A stretch of DNA of 64,000 bases from DASZHJ01 sp035581425 (GCA_035581425.1 DATJVP010000058.1:1-64000), one strand, 5' to 3'. Numbered from the stretch's first letter, positions 44,998 through 55,623 are shown. The notes: generated by a model from the sequence alone, not told the origin. Numbers and translations are program-made.

Positions 44998-45464
44998 GGC
45001 GTTACGCGGTCCCCGGCTCGAGACGAAAGCGGTGGCAGGAAGCGAAGACGGTCCGCAACCATGTCCGCGAGGGTCACGGAGGAAAGCGCGGTACTGACGG
45101 CGCTGTTGATGCGCTGCCAGTGCGGCCGCGTCGGACAGAAATGCGAGCGCTCGCAGGTCGCGGGATGAGCGGTGCTCGGATGCGACATGCATTGCGTGAT
45201 GGCGATGTTGCCGTCGATTGCCGCCACCACTTCCGCGACCGAGACGGCCTCGGCCGGGCGCGCCAGGCGATAGCCGCCGAGGGCGCCGCGAGAGCCCGCG
45301 ACGATGCCGGCATGCGCGAGGCTCTTCAGCACTTTCGAAACCGTCGCCTGCGGGAGCTGGGTAGCGGCAGCCAGCGCTGCCGCCGTCGTCTGCCGGCTCG
45401 GATCGGCGGCGAGTTCCGAGGCGACGATCACGCCGTAATCCGCGAGCTTGCTGAGGATAATCAT
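44994..45464 (-). CDS. Rrf2-family Fe-S-responsive regulator of the suf operon (IscR/SufR-like)
   Basis: A 156-residue winged-helix regulator with LSKLADYGVIVASELA and a recognition helix (TQLPQATVSKVLKSLAHAG). Three cysteines, Cys92, Cys104 and Cys110, occupy the cluster-binding loop as in IscR. It would bind Fe-S and control the operon it heads according to cluster demand. I chose the ATG at 45464; 24 upstream in-frame codons lack homology. An inverted repeat sits 27-50 bases upstream. Confidence 0.92.
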   Translation of the reverse strand: MIILSKLADYGVIVASELAADPSRQTTAAALAAATQLPQATVSKVLKSLAHAGIVAGSRGALGGYRLARPAEAVSVAEVVAAIDGNIAITQCMSHPSTAHPATCERSHFCPTRPHWQRINSAVSTALSSVTLADMVADRLRFLPPLSSRAGDRVTP

Positions 45465-45490
45465 GGGCTTCGATCCCAGACCCCAATTCG

Positions 45491-45536
45491 GACCAAATCG
45501 GTACACATTAGGTCGGGACCATAGCCGCGGGATCAA
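45491..45536 (-). promoter_or_regulatory. suf operon promoter with overlapping inverted repeat (candidate Rrf2 operator)
   Basis: GACCAAAT (45491-45498) and ATTAGGTC (45507-45514) form an inverted repeat with one mismatch and an 8-base spacer. On the minus strand, TTGATC (45536-45531) and CCTAAT (45512-45507) are 18 bases apart. The -10 is one arm of the repeat, so a bound regulator would block RNA polymerase. The remainder of the 189-base divergent gap to 45653 shows only the ribosome-binding site GGGAGGGG of the acyl-CoA dehydrogenase gene. Confidence 0.6.
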
Positions 45537-45653
45537 GGCCTGGCCAGCGAATTATTCGTCGCAGGCTCAGTCCGATAACCCCGGTGCCAGCATGGACATG
45601 GCTCATCCTTTGGCCCATCTTGCGGCGCGAATTTCTGTGCGGGAGGGGCGGCC

Positions 45654-46910
45654 ATGGACTTCGAGTTCTCGGAAAAATCGAGGCGGATGCAGGCGTCGGT
45701 GAAGGCATTCATCGCAGAGCATGTGGCTCCCCGCGACGAGGAATACACCCGCATCGTCGAGCACGAGCACGTCTTCCCCCCGCCCTTCCTCGAGGATTTG
45801 AAGGCGAAGGCGCGAGCGCAAGGGCTCTGGAATCTCTTCCTGCCCGGCCTCAAGCCCGAGGAGCCCGGCACGCAGATGTCGAATCTCGACTATGCCCCCT
45901 GCGCGGAGATTATGGGCCGGCTGCACTGGTCGTCCGAGGTATTCAATTGCAGCGCGCCCGATACCGGCAACATGGAACTCCTGCATTTGGCGGCGAACCC
46001 CGCGCAGAAGAAGCAGTGGCTGGTGCCGCTCCTCGACGGGAAGATACGCTCATCCTTTGCGATGACGGAGCCCGAGGTCGCATCCTCCGACGCCACCAAT
46101 ATCCGGACCTCGATCAAGCGTGACGGCGGCGATTGGGTCATCAACGGGCGGAAGTGGTTCATCACCAACGCAGCAGACCCCCGATGCAAGATCCTGATCG
46201 TCATGGGCCAGACGAGCCCCGACCGGCCCGAAGCGCATCGCCGCCAAAGCATGGTGCTGGTCCCGAAGGAGACGCCGGGCGTCACCATCGTGCGCAATCC
46301 CCCGGTGATGCATCACCAGGCACCCGAAGGCCACTGCGAGATCCTCTTCGAGAACGCGCGTGTCCCCGCTGAGAATCTCCTCGGCGAGGAAGGCGGCGGC
46401 TTCGCCCTCGCGCAGGCTCGGCTCGGCCCCGGCCGCATCCACCACTGCATGCGCTCCATCGGCGCCGCGGAGGTCTCGCTGGAGCTGATGATCCAGCGTT
46501 CCCTCCAGCGCAGGACCTTCGGCAAGCTCCTGCACGAGCACGGCGCGGTTCAGGACTGGATCGCGCTCTCCCGCATCGAGATCGAGCAGGCACGGCTTCT
46601 CGTGTTGAAAGCGGCTTGGCTCATGGACAAAGCCGGCAACAAAGCCGCGCGGAAAGAAGTCGCCCTCATCAAAGTCGCGGTGCCGCGGATGCTCGTCACC
46701 ATCGCGAACCGCGCGATGCAGACCTTCGGCGCCAAAGGCCTCACTCAAGACACTCCGCTCGCGGACATCTGGACCCAAGGCCGCATCCTCCAATTCGCCG
46801 ACGGTCCCGACGAGGTTCACCTCCGCTCGATCGCGCGCCACGAAGTGAAGCTGATGCAGGAGCAGCTCACGCGAAACACGACGGCGAGCAAGAGTCCGGC
46901 GGTAAGCTAA
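45654..46910 (+). CDS. Acyl-CoA dehydrogenase family protein (ACAD10/11-like)
   Basis: A 418-residue flavoprotein with the three-domain acyl-CoA dehydrogenase layout: helical N domain, beta domain with FAMTEPEVASSDATNI and WVINGRKWFITNAAD, and helical C domain. GPGRIHHCMRSIGAAE and QRRTFGKLLHEHGAVQDWIA match the ACAD10/11 subgroup, which handles long, branched or 4-hydroxy acyl chains. GGGAGGGG lies just ahead of the ATG. It is divergent from the suf regulator and stands alone. Confidence 0.93.
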   Translation: MDFEFSEKSRRMQASVKAFIAEHVAPRDEEYTRIVEHEHVFPPPFLEDLKAKARAQGLWNLFLPGLKPEEPGTQMSNLDYAPCAEIMGRLHWSSEVFNCSAPDTGNMELLHLAANPAQKKQWLVPLLDGKIRSSFAMTEPEVASSDATNIRTSIKRDGGDWVINGRKWFITNAADPRCKILIVMGQTSPDRPEAHRRQSMVLVPKETPGVTIVRNPPVMHHQAPEGHCEILFENARVPAENLLGEEGGGFALAQARLGPGRIHHCMRSIGAAEVSLELMIQRSLQRRTFGKLLHEHGAVQDWIALSRIEIEQARLLVLKAAWLMDKAGNKAARKEVALIKVAVPRMLVTIANRAMQTFGAKGLTQDTPLADIWTQGRILQFADGPDEVHLRSIARHEVKLMQEQLTRNTTASKSPAVS

Positions 46911-46917
46911 AGGTCTT

Positions 46918-46943
46918 GCGCGGCGATGCCTCGAGCGCCGCGC
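46918..46943 (+). terminator. GC-rich hairpin after acyl-CoA dehydrogenase gene
   Basis: GCGCGGCG and CGCCGCGC form a perfect 8-bp stem with a 10-base loop, beginning 8 bases after the stop codon. No T-run follows, so it may be a weak or Rho-assisted terminator. The rest of the 134-base gap to dnaB contains a GGTGGTAAGAG stretch near the dnaB start but no clear promoter. Confidence 0.45.
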
Positions 46944-47044
46944 CAACGCTCGGGGCGGATCCAAGAATTATCCCCGCTGTTCGAATTACCCCCAGCCGAT
47001 TGCTAGTGGAGCGACTCGGGCGCAGGTGGTAAGAGTGCGCGACC

Positions 47045-48580
<1,536 letters not shown>

Positions 48581-48587
48581 CGCCGGC

Positions 48588-50024
48588 TCAGCTTCTTCCG
48601 CCGTGATCGAGGTAGCGCCGCGCCCCGAGGCGGCGCGCGAGGAGATGCTGGCGATAGCCCGCCACCGAAGTGGAGAAACGCTCGGCCGTCGGCATCTCCT
48701 CCGGCGGCACGGCATCGATCATCGCCTCCGCTAGCACGCGCCCGTCGAGACCCTCGGGAGCGGGAATGCCGAGCACCGCGAGCACTGTCGGCAGCACGTC
48801 GAGAATTCCCGCCGGCAGGGGCGAGCGGTAGCCCCGACGGAAGGCGCGGCCGGAGATCGCGAGCAGGCTCGCGAGCTCGAGCCGGTGGAGCCCGCCATGG
48901 ACGCCGCCGCCCTCGGGCATAGCGCTGTCGTGCCGCCCGCGTCCGAGGAGCCCATGCTCGTTTGTGCCGCTGTCGCTCGCGAGCGTGAAGAGGATGTCCG
49001 CTGCGCGCCGATGCGCCACACCCAGGAGGTCGTGGCTGAAGACGCCCGGCAGCCCCTCGCCCCGCATGAAGAGGAGGCCGCACCAGGGCTGCGCCTGGAG
49101 CCAGCGCACTGCGCGCGCCGCCGTCTCGGCATCGCCGTCGCGGAGGTAAATGCCGCCGCCGGAATCGCCGACGACCGCAAGCTCGACCTCTGCGCCCGGC
49201 ATCTCGCCGACGGAGAAGCCCGCTGCCGCGAGCTGCGCACCGATCCCGAGGCGCTCGCCGTAGATGCTGATCTGGCCGTGATCGGAGAGGGCGATGATGC
49301 TGAGCTCAGGCGCGGCGCTGTCGCGATGGTCGAGGAGCCGCCCGAACTGCGCATCGGCCTCGCGCAAGGCCTCGATGCTCTCGACCGAGCCTATGCCGCG
49401 GTGATGGAAGGAGGTGTCGGGCTCGCAATACCAGATGATCGCGGCGTCGGGATCGAGCACGGGCACGACGTAGTCGAGGTAGGCCGTGGTCGCGTAGCGG
49501 ATGAAGTCGAGATTGGGAACGCTCGCGGGCGGCAACGGCCCCATGCGCTCGACGAGCGCTTCAGCCGCCGCACGCGGTCGCGACGCCTCGAGCCCATGGA
49601 GCGAGAGGCAGAGCTGACCCACCCGCTCGGCAGTCGGATGCAGGAGGCGCGTAACGCCCGGCGTTCCCGTGCCGATCACCGCGAGCGAAGAGCCCGCCTC
49701 CGCGAGCATCTGGCCGAAGTCCGGCGCCTCCAGGAGCGGGCGGCCGAGAGCGCGCTCGAGCGCCTCGAGGTCCTGCCATTTTCCGCTGATGCAGAGGAGC
49801 TTCGCTTCGGGATCGTAGAAGCGGTTGGCGACGATGCCGTGCCGTCCCGGCAGCGTGCCTGTCACGAGGCTCGCGCCATTGACGCGCGTCTCCGTCGGGA
49901 ATACTGCGCGGCTTTCAGGGAATAGCGCGGCTTCCGCGCGGAAGCGGCAGAGGTTCGGCATCAGAGCCGGCCGCACCAGGTCCGGCCGCAGCCCGTCGAA
50001 GACGACGATCAGGACCCTGCTCAC
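48588..50024 (-). CDS. Alkaline-phosphatase-superfamily protein (type I phosphodiesterase/nucleotide pyrophosphatase)
   Basis: A 478-residue metallo-hydrolase. VLIVVFDGLRPD gives the first metal Asp (Asp10), and AVFPTETRVNGASLVTG gives the nucleophile Thr44, as in NPP enzymes. Later metal ligands are visible in DTSFHHRGIGS, IIALSDHGQISIYG and TNEHGLLG. No signal peptide or membrane helix is seen, so it appears cytoplasmic. Substrates in the family include nucleotides, phosphonates and phosphodiesters, none of which can be chosen here. It stands alone, divergent from the GNAT gene over 143 bases. Confidence 0.88.
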   Translation of the reverse strand: MSRVLIVVFDGLRPDLVRPALMPNLCRFRAEAALFPESRAVFPTETRVNGASLVTGTLPGRHGIVANRFYDPEAKLLCISGKWQDLEALERALGRPLLEAPDFGQMLAEAGSSLAVIGTGTPGVTRLLHPTAERVGQLCLSLHGLEASRPRAAAEALVERMGPLPPASVPNLDFIRYATTAYLDYVVPVLDPDAAIIWYCEPDTSFHHRGIGSVESIEALREADAQFGRLLDHRDSAAPELSIIALSDHGQISIYGERLGIGAQLAAAGFSVGEMPGAEVELAVVGDSGGGIYLRDGDAETAARAVRWLQAQPWCGLLFMRGEGLPGVFSHDLLGVAHRRAADILFTLASDSGTNEHGLLGRGRHDSAMPEGGGVHGGLHRLELASLLAISGRAFRRGYRSPLPAGILDVLPTVLAVLGIPAPEGLDGRVLAEAMIDAVPPEEMPTAERFSTSVAGYRQHLLARRLGARRYLDHGGRS

Positions 50025-50167
50025 CGTGCACCCGCCCGCCTCAATTTGCTGGCTCCCCTTGCTCGGTCCGGGACCACGAGCGAAAGGACTATGCGATTCG
50101 CGGATGACAGAGCCGTGACGAGTTTGTGGACAAGCGGCAGCGGCGCCCGGTAGGAGGGTGCATCATC

Positions 50168-50674
50168 ATGCCGCACGAGCCCGCCCTCATGCCCAACCCG
50201 AACGTCACCTTCCGTCCCGCGACCTCCGAGGATTCTGCGGCGATCGCGGAGATCATGCGTACGGCGTTTGCGGAGCACCGCGGCAAGATCCTTCCGGACT
50301 CGAGCGCGCTCCGCGAGACCGCCGAGTCGGCTGCGGAGTTCCTCCGCACCGGCCAGGTATTCCTCGCGGAGATCGCGGGACGGCCGATCGGCTGCGTGCA
50401 GGCGAAGCTCGAGGGGGATACCGTCTATCTCGGTCGCCTCTCGGTCCTGCCGGAGAGCCGCCGCCGCGGCGTCGCTGCCGGTCTCATGGCGAGGGTCGAG
50501 GATTATGCCCGGGAGGTCGGCGCCGCCTCGGTCATGCTGAAGGTACGGATCGCATTGTCGCAAAACCAGCGCATCTTCCTGTCGCGGGGCTACCGCGAGG
50601 TCGGGCGCGAGACGCATGCGGGCTTCGACCGCCCGACCTCAATTCGGATGCAAAAACCGGTCAATGCTCGCTGA
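50168..50674 (+). CDS. GNAT-family N-acetyltransferase
   Basis: A 168-residue acetyltransferase. VTFRPATSEDSAAIAEIMRTAF begins the fold, and acetyl-CoA motif A is LSVLPESRRRGVAAGLM. The acceptor is unknown. I chose the ATG at 50168 behind GGAGG; another ATG seven codons on is possible. It precedes alr by 68 bases, so the two may be co-transcribed. Confidence 0.85.
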   Translation: MPHEPALMPNPNVTFRPATSEDSAAIAEIMRTAFAEHRGKILPDSSALRETAESAAEFLRTGQVFLAEIAGRPIGCVQAKLEGDTVYLGRLSVLPESRRRGVAAGLMARVEDYAREVGAASVMLKVRIALSQNQRIFLSRGYREVGRETHAGFDRPTSIRMQKPVNAR

Positions 50675-50742
50675 TCCCGCGAGAACCGATTAGACTGGCG
50701 GCCCCTCGCGCACACCAACTCAGCGGTTCCCGTACCTTCCCG

Positions 50743-51897
50743 ATGCCTTCCAAACGCCAATCCAGCCCTGCCAAACCCGCGCCCCGCCGCGGCCCCTCGC
50801 CGGTCGACCGCGCGACGGGCATTCTCGAAATCGACCTCGACGCCATCGTGCGGAACTGGCGCCTGCTCCAGGCCAAGGTCGGCAAGGCCGTGCAATGCAC
50901 GGCCGTCGTCAAGGCCGACGCCTATGGGCTCGGAATGGGGCCGGTCGCAAAGGCACTCGCGGCGGCGGGTTGCAAGACCTTCTTCGTGGCGACCCTCGAG
51001 GAGGGGCTGGCGCTTCGCCAGGCTCTCAAGACGCAGGAGATCGCCGTCCTCAATGGGCTCCTGCCGCAGAGCGAGAGGGACTTCCTGGCCGCGCATCTCA
51101 TTCCCGTGCTCAACGACCTCAGCCAACTCGAGACTTGGCGGAACCTGAGTTTGCAGCAGAAAATGCGGCCCCCAGCGATCCTCCATCTCGATACCGGGAT
51201 GTCCCGCCTTGGCCTCTCGCCGACGGAAATGGCGGTGCTGGCGGGAGCGCCGGACCGGCTCGCGGGCGTTGGGCTGCGCGCGATCATCAGTCACCTCGCC
51301 TGCGCCGAGGAGCCGAAACACGCCAAGAATGCGGAGCAGCGCCGCCTCTTCCTCGCGGCACGGCGGAAGCTGCCGCCTGCGCCGGCCAGTCTTGCGAACT
51401 CCTCCGGCATCTTCCTCGGATCGGATTTCCACTTCGATTTCGTCCGTCCGGGTGCCGCCCTATACGGCCTCAACCCGCACGCCAGCGGGACCAATCCGAT
51501 GGCGCAAGTGGTTCGTCTCAAAGGCAGAATCCTGCAGGTGCGCGACGTTGACAGAGGGGGGAGCGTTGGCTACGGTGCCGCTCACCGCATGGAGCGCGGC
51601 GGTCGCGTCGCCACCGTTGCCGTGGGTTACGCCGACGGCTGGTTCCGCTCCGGAAGCCCACGCACCACCGCCGGCATCGGGGGACGCCGGGCACCCGTCG
51701 TCGGACGCATCTCGATGGACCTCATGACCTTCGACGTGACGGGTATCGATCCTGCCTTACTTGAGCCCGGTAGCTACGTCGACCTCATCGACGGCGAGAG
51801 CACCGCCGATGTCGTGGGCGAGCGCTCCGGGACCATCGGCTACGAGGTCTTGACGAGGCTCGGCCGCCGCTATCGCCGCATTTACGCCGGCGGCTGA
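50743..51897 (+). CDS. alr: Alanine racemase
   Basis: A 384-residue fold-type III PLP enzyme that makes D-alanine for peptidoglycan. PLP lysine is Lys57 in AVVKADAYGLG, and the second base is Tyr277 in SVGYGAAH. HLDTGMSRLGL and GRISMDLMTFDV are also conserved. A 25-residue basic, Pro-rich N-terminal extension precedes the fold. I start at the ATG at 50743; the open frame upstream overlaps the GNAT gene and is not homologous. Confidence 0.95.
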   Translation: MPSKRQSSPAKPAPRRGPSPVDRATGILEIDLDAIVRNWRLLQAKVGKAVQCTAVVKADAYGLGMGPVAKALAAAGCKTFFVATLEEGLALRQALKTQEIAVLNGLLPQSERDFLAAHLIPVLNDLSQLETWRNLSLQQKMRPPAILHLDTGMSRLGLSPTEMAVLAGAPDRLAGVGLRAIISHLACAEEPKHAKNAEQRRLFLAARRKLPPAPASLANSSGIFLGSDFHFDFVRPGAALYGLNPHASGTNPMAQVVRLKGRILQVRDVDRGGSVGYGAAHRMERGGRVATVAVGYADGWFRSGSPRTTAGIGGRRAPVVGRISMDLMTFDVTGIDPALLEPGSYVDLIDGESTADVVGERSGTIGYEVLTRLGRRYRRIYAGG

Positions 51898-51900
51898 GCG

Positions 51901-52689
51901 ATGGAGCCGCTTCAGCGTTTGCTTGCATCGATCGGCGCGGTCGCGCTGCGCGTCCTCGCCGCAGCCGGGCGCATGGGGCTCTTCACGGTCGCGGCAATCA
52001 GCCACTGCGTGCGTCCGCCCATCTACTTCCGGCTCGTCCTGCGCCAGCTCGTGGACATCGGCTATTACTCGCTCCCGGTGGTGGGCTTGACCGCGCTCTT
52101 CACGGGCATGGTTCTGGCGCTCCAGACATATACCGGCTTCAGCAGCTTTGCTGCCGAGAGCGCGGTTCCATCGGTGGTGCTCCTCTCGGTGACGCGCGAG
52201 CTCGGGCCCGTCATCGCGGGCCTCATGGTCGCGGGGCGCATCGGCGCCGCAATCGCGGCCGAGCTCGGCACCATGCGCGTCACCGACCAGATCGACGCGC
52301 TCACCACGCTCTCGACCAATCCCTTCAAGTATCTCGTCGTCCCGCGTCTGGTTGCGGGCACGATCGCGATGCCTCTCCTGGTCCTCATCGCCGATATCAT
52401 CGGCGTCTTCGGCGGCTTTCTCGTCGGCAGCTATCGCCTGCGCTTCAATCCCGCGGCCTATGTCCAGCGCACCGTCGACTACATGCAGACCAATGACGTG
52501 GTCGCAGGCGTCGTGAAGGCCGCCGTCTTCGGGTTCGTGATCGCGCTCATGGGCTGCTACTTCGGCTACAACTCCCGAGGCGGAGCGCAAGGTGTGGGCG
52601 CAGCCACCACCTATGCCGTGGTCTCGGCCTCGATCCTGATCCTGCTGCTCGACTACGCCCTAACGGCTTTGCTCTTCGTGGGACGATGA
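51901..52689 (+). CDS. mlaE: MlaE-family ABC permease
   Basis: A 262-residue inner-membrane permease of the MlaE/YrbE family with about five helices. GLTALFTGMVLALQTY, ELGPVIAGLMVAGRIGAAIAAELG and TMRVTDQIDALTTL are diagnostic. With MlaF it energises phospholipid transport between the membranes. It starts 3 bases after alr and overlaps mlaF by 4. No mlaD, mlaC or mlaB follows. Confidence 0.94.
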   Translation: MEPLQRLLASIGAVALRVLAAAGRMGLFTVAAISHCVRPPIYFRLVLRQLVDIGYYSLPVVGLTALFTGMVLALQTYTGFSSFAAESAVPSVVLLSVTRELGPVIAGLMVAGRIGAAIAAELGTMRVTDQIDALTTLSTNPFKYLVVPRLVAGTIAMPLLVLIADIIGVFGGFLVGSYRLRFNPAAYVQRTVDYMQTNDVVAGVVKAAVFGFVIALMGCYFGYNSRGGAQGVGAATTYAVVSASILILLLDYALTALLFVGR

Positions 52690-53462
52690 CGCGCCCCTCC
52701 AAGATCTCCGTCCGCGGTCTCCGGAAGTCCTTCGGGCGGAAGGTCGTGCTCGACGGACTCGACTTCGACATCGACGTCGGCGAGAGCGTCGTGGTGATCG
52801 GCGGCTCTGGCAGCGGCAAATCCGTGCTCGCGAAATGCATCCTCGGGCTAATGCAGCCCGATGCCGGCACCATCGCGATCGACGGCGAGGAGGTGACGCG
52901 GCTCTCCTCCGGCGAGCGCGAGCGCGTCATGCGCAAGTTCGGCATGCTCTTCCAGAGCGCCGCGCTCTTCGACAGCCTGCCGGTCTGGGAGAACGTCGCC
53001 TTCGGCCTCATCCAGGGTCATGGCGCGGGCCGCGCCGAGGCGAAGGAGACCGCGATCGAGAAGCTTGCCTCCGTGGGCCTCGGTCCCGATGTGGGCGAAC
53101 TTCGCCCCTCGGAGCTCTCAGGCGGCATGCAGAAGCGCGTGGCGCTCGCGCGCGCGATCTGCCACGAGCCCGAGATCATCATCTTCGACGAGCCCACGAC
53201 CGGCCTCGACCCCATCATGAGTGACGTGATCAACGATTTGATCGTCGCCTGCGTGCAGAAGCTCGGCGCCAGCGCCATGTCCATCACGCACGACATGGCG
53301 AGTGCGCGCAAGATCGCCAACCGCATCGCCATGATTTACAGGGGCCGGATCATCTGGTCGGGAACGACCGCGGAGATCGACAGCTCCGGCAACGAGTTCG
53401 TGGAGCAATTCATTCACGGCCGCGCGGAGGGACCGATCAAGATGGAGGTGCGCGCGACGTGA
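52686..53462 (+). CDS. mlaF: MlaF-family ABC ATPase
   Basis: A 258-residue ATPase partner of MlaE. Walker A GGSGSGKS is at 39-46, the signature ELSGGMQKRVALARAI, Walker B IIIFDEPTTGLDPI, and the switch ISITHDMASA-like SITHDMASARKIA. It overlaps mlaE by 4 bases. The substrate-binding MlaD must be encoded elsewhere, if the full system exists. Confidence 0.94.
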   Translation: MTRPSKISVRGLRKSFGRKVVLDGLDFDIDVGESVVVIGGSGSGKSVLAKCILGLMQPDAGTIAIDGEEVTRLSSGERERVMRKFGMLFQSAALFDSLPVWENVAFGLIQGHGAGRAEAKETAIEKLASVGLGPDVGELRPSELSGGMQKRVALARAICHEPEIIIFDEPTTGLDPIMSDVINDLIVACVQKLGASAMSITHDMASARKIANRIAMIYRGRIIWSGTTAEIDSSGNEFVEQFIHGRAEGPIKMEVRAT

Positions 53463-53480
53463 GCGGAGCGACGGTCTGAG

Positions 53481-54890
53481 ATGGCACGCGCACAGACCCG
53501 CTACGTCTGCCAGCAATGCGCCGCCTCCTATCCCAAATGGGCGGGGCGCTGCGAATCCTGCGGCGGCTGGAACACCCTCGTAGAGGAGCAGGCGCGCCAA
53601 GCCTCGCCGCGCGGCCTCGGCGCGGGCAAGGGGCGGAAGCTCGAGTTCACGGGCCTCTCCGGCGTCGGCGAGAGGCTCAGGCGGCGCGTCTGCGGTATCG
53701 CCGAGTTCGATCGCGTCTGCGGCGGCGGTCTCGTGCCGGGCTCGGCGCTCCTGGTAGGCGGCGATCCCGGTATCGGCAAGTCGACCCTGCTGCTGCAGGC
53801 GGTGGCGGCGCTCGCGGGCGGCGCGCGCTGCGTCTACATCTCCGGCGAGGAATCGCTGGACCAGGTGCGGCTCCGCGCGGAGCGGCTTGGCGTCGCGGCG
53901 GCGCCGGTGCAGCTCGCGGCGGCGACGAGCGTCCGCGACATCGCGGCCTCGCTCGATCGGCAAGACGCCCCGGACGTGGTCGTCGTCGATTCGATCCAGA
54001 CCCTCCATCTCGACAGCCTCGACAGCGCGCCTGGCACCGTGAGCCAAGTGCGCGCGGCGGCGCACGAGCTGATCCGCCTCGCCAAGGAGCGCGGCTTCTC
54101 GCTCCTGCTCGTAGGACACGTCACCAAGGAGGGGATGATCGCGGGACCGCGCGTCCTCGAGCACATGGTCGATACCGTGCTCTACTTCGAGGGCGATCGC
54201 GGGCACCAGTTCCGCATCCTCCGCGCGGTCAAGAATCGCTTCGGCCCCACCGACGAGATCGGTGTCTTCGAGATGACCGACCGCGGGCTCGCGGAAGTGC
54301 CGAACCCGTCGGCGCTCTTCCTCGCGGAGCGACGCGGCGAGGTCGCGGGCTCCGCGGTCTTCGCGGGAATGGAGGGGACGCGGCCGGTGCTGGTGGAAAT
54401 CCAGGCGCTCGTCGCACCCTCGCCCCCGGGAACGCCGCGCCGTGCCGTCATTGGCTGGGACGGCAATCGCCTCGCGATGATCCTCGCCGTGCTCGATGCG
54501 CGCTGCGGCCTCTCGATCGGCGCCAATGACGTCTACCTGAACGTCGCGGGCGGCCTCCGCATCGCCGAGCCCGCAGCAGACCTCGCGGTCGCGGCCGCGT
54601 TGCTCTCGGCCGCGACACAGCAGCCCGTCCCCGCCGATACCGTCGTCTTCGGAGAGATCGGGCTTTCCGGCGAGGTGCGCCCCGTGGCGCAGCCGGAGGC
54701 GCGGCTCAAGGAAGCCGGCAAGCTTGGCTTCGCTGCCGCGTGGATGCCGCGCCGCTCGAGCCAGGCGCGCGGCCGAGCGCTCGACGGCGCGCCCGCCTCG
54801 ATCCGGGAGATTGCCCATCTCGGCGACCTCCTCGCGCGCTTCGACGTGGCACCGGGGCGGCTTCCCTCCCGCCGCGCGGCGCCGCGGTGA
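53481..54890 (+). CDS. radA: DNA repair protein RadA
   Basis: A 469-residue RecA-like helicase that extends D-loops in recombination. The N-terminal C4 zinc finger uses Cys10, Cys13, Cys24 and Cys27. Walker A GDPGIGKST is at 94-102, the RadA-specific KNRFG is at 251-255, and a Lon-like C-terminal domain follows. It lies between mlaF and cvpA, a common alphaproteobacterial order. Confidence 0.96.
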   Translation: MARAQTRYVCQQCAASYPKWAGRCESCGGWNTLVEEQARQASPRGLGAGKGRKLEFTGLSGVGERLRRRVCGIAEFDRVCGGGLVPGSALLVGGDPGIGKSTLLLQAVAALAGGARCVYISGEESLDQVRLRAERLGVAAAPVQLAAATSVRDIAASLDRQDAPDVVVVDSIQTLHLDSLDSAPGTVSQVRAAAHELIRLAKERGFSLLLVGHVTKEGMIAGPRVLEHMVDTVLYFEGDRGHQFRILRAVKNRFGPTDEIGVFEMTDRGLAEVPNPSALFLAERRGEVAGSAVFAGMEGTRPVLVEIQALVAPSPPGTPRRAVIGWDGNRLAMILAVLDARCGLSIGANDVYLNVAGGLRIAEPAADLAVAAALLSAATQQPVPADTVVFGEIGLSGEVRPVAQPEARLKEAGKLGFAAAWMPRRSSQARGRALDGAPASIREIAHLGDLLARFDVAPGRLPSRRAAPR

Positions 54891-54957
54891 GATCGGGACC
54901 GCGGCTCACTCCTCGTTTCGCTTGGGACGCCAGCGTCCCCGATGCGAGAATGCCGAC

Positions 54958-55623
54958 ATGAATCCGTTCGACATCGGCGTCATCGTGGTGATCGCGCTCT
55001 CGGGCCTCTTCGCCTTCGCGCGCGGCATCGTGAAGGAGCTGCTGTCGGTTGCGGGCTGGATCGCGGCGGGCATCGCCGCGCTCTACGGCTTCCCCTACGC
55101 CGCGCCCTTCGCGGAGAGATTCATTCCGAGGGGCATGTTCGCGAACCTCGCGGCGGGGATCGCGATCTTCGTGGTGGCGCTGATCATCTTCTCGCTGATG
55201 ACCTCCGCAATCGCACGGCGCGTCAAGGAGAGCTCGCTCGCCTCGGTCGATCATTCCCTGGGATTGCTCTTCGGCATTGCGCGCGGCGCGGTGATCGCCT
55301 GCCTCCTTTACTATGGCCTGACCCTCGCGCTCCCGGAGGCGAGCCGGCCCGATTGGATCAAGGAGGCGCGCAGCACGCGCTACCTCGCGGCGGGCGCCGA
55401 TTTTTTGATTTCGCTGGTCCCGCCTTCGGTGCGAGGCCGCGTGGAGTCGACGGCCTCGGACGCCCGCCAGAAGGTTGAGCAAATCCATGAGGCCGACAGC
55501 GCCCGGCGCGCCCTCGAGACCCCGACGCAGCCGCAGAAGCCGGAGTCGCAGGGCGACAAGGGCTATACCCCTGACATGCGCAAGGGCTTGGATAAAGCCA
55601 TCGAGCAGACAAATCAGCAATAA
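54958..55623 (+). CDS. cvpA: CvpA family membrane protein
   Basis: A 221-residue protein with about four helices in the first 130 residues (DIGVIVVIALSGLFAFARGIV, VAGWIAAGIAALYG) and a hydrophilic, Gln/Lys-rich tail of about 80 residues. The family is named for colicin V production and is widely placed upstream of purF, as here. Its biochemical role is unclear. The start is the ATG at 54958; upstream open frame overlaps radA. Confidence 0.92.
   Translation: MNPFDIGVIVVIALSGLFAFARGIVKELLSVAGWIAAGIAALYGFPYAAPFAERFIPRGMFANLAAGIAIFVVALIIFSLMTSAIARRVKESSLASVDHSLGLLFGIARGAVIACLLYYGLTLALPEASRPDWIKEARSTRYLAAGADFLISLVPPSVRGRVESTASDARQKVEQIHEADSARRALETPTQPQKPESQGDKGYTPDMRKGLDKAIEQTNQQ

Noticed and set aside
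46960..46985. DnaA box-like TTATCCCCG upstream of dnaB
   Set aside because: Two mismatches to the consensus, a single copy, and no AT-rich unwinding region, so not an origin.
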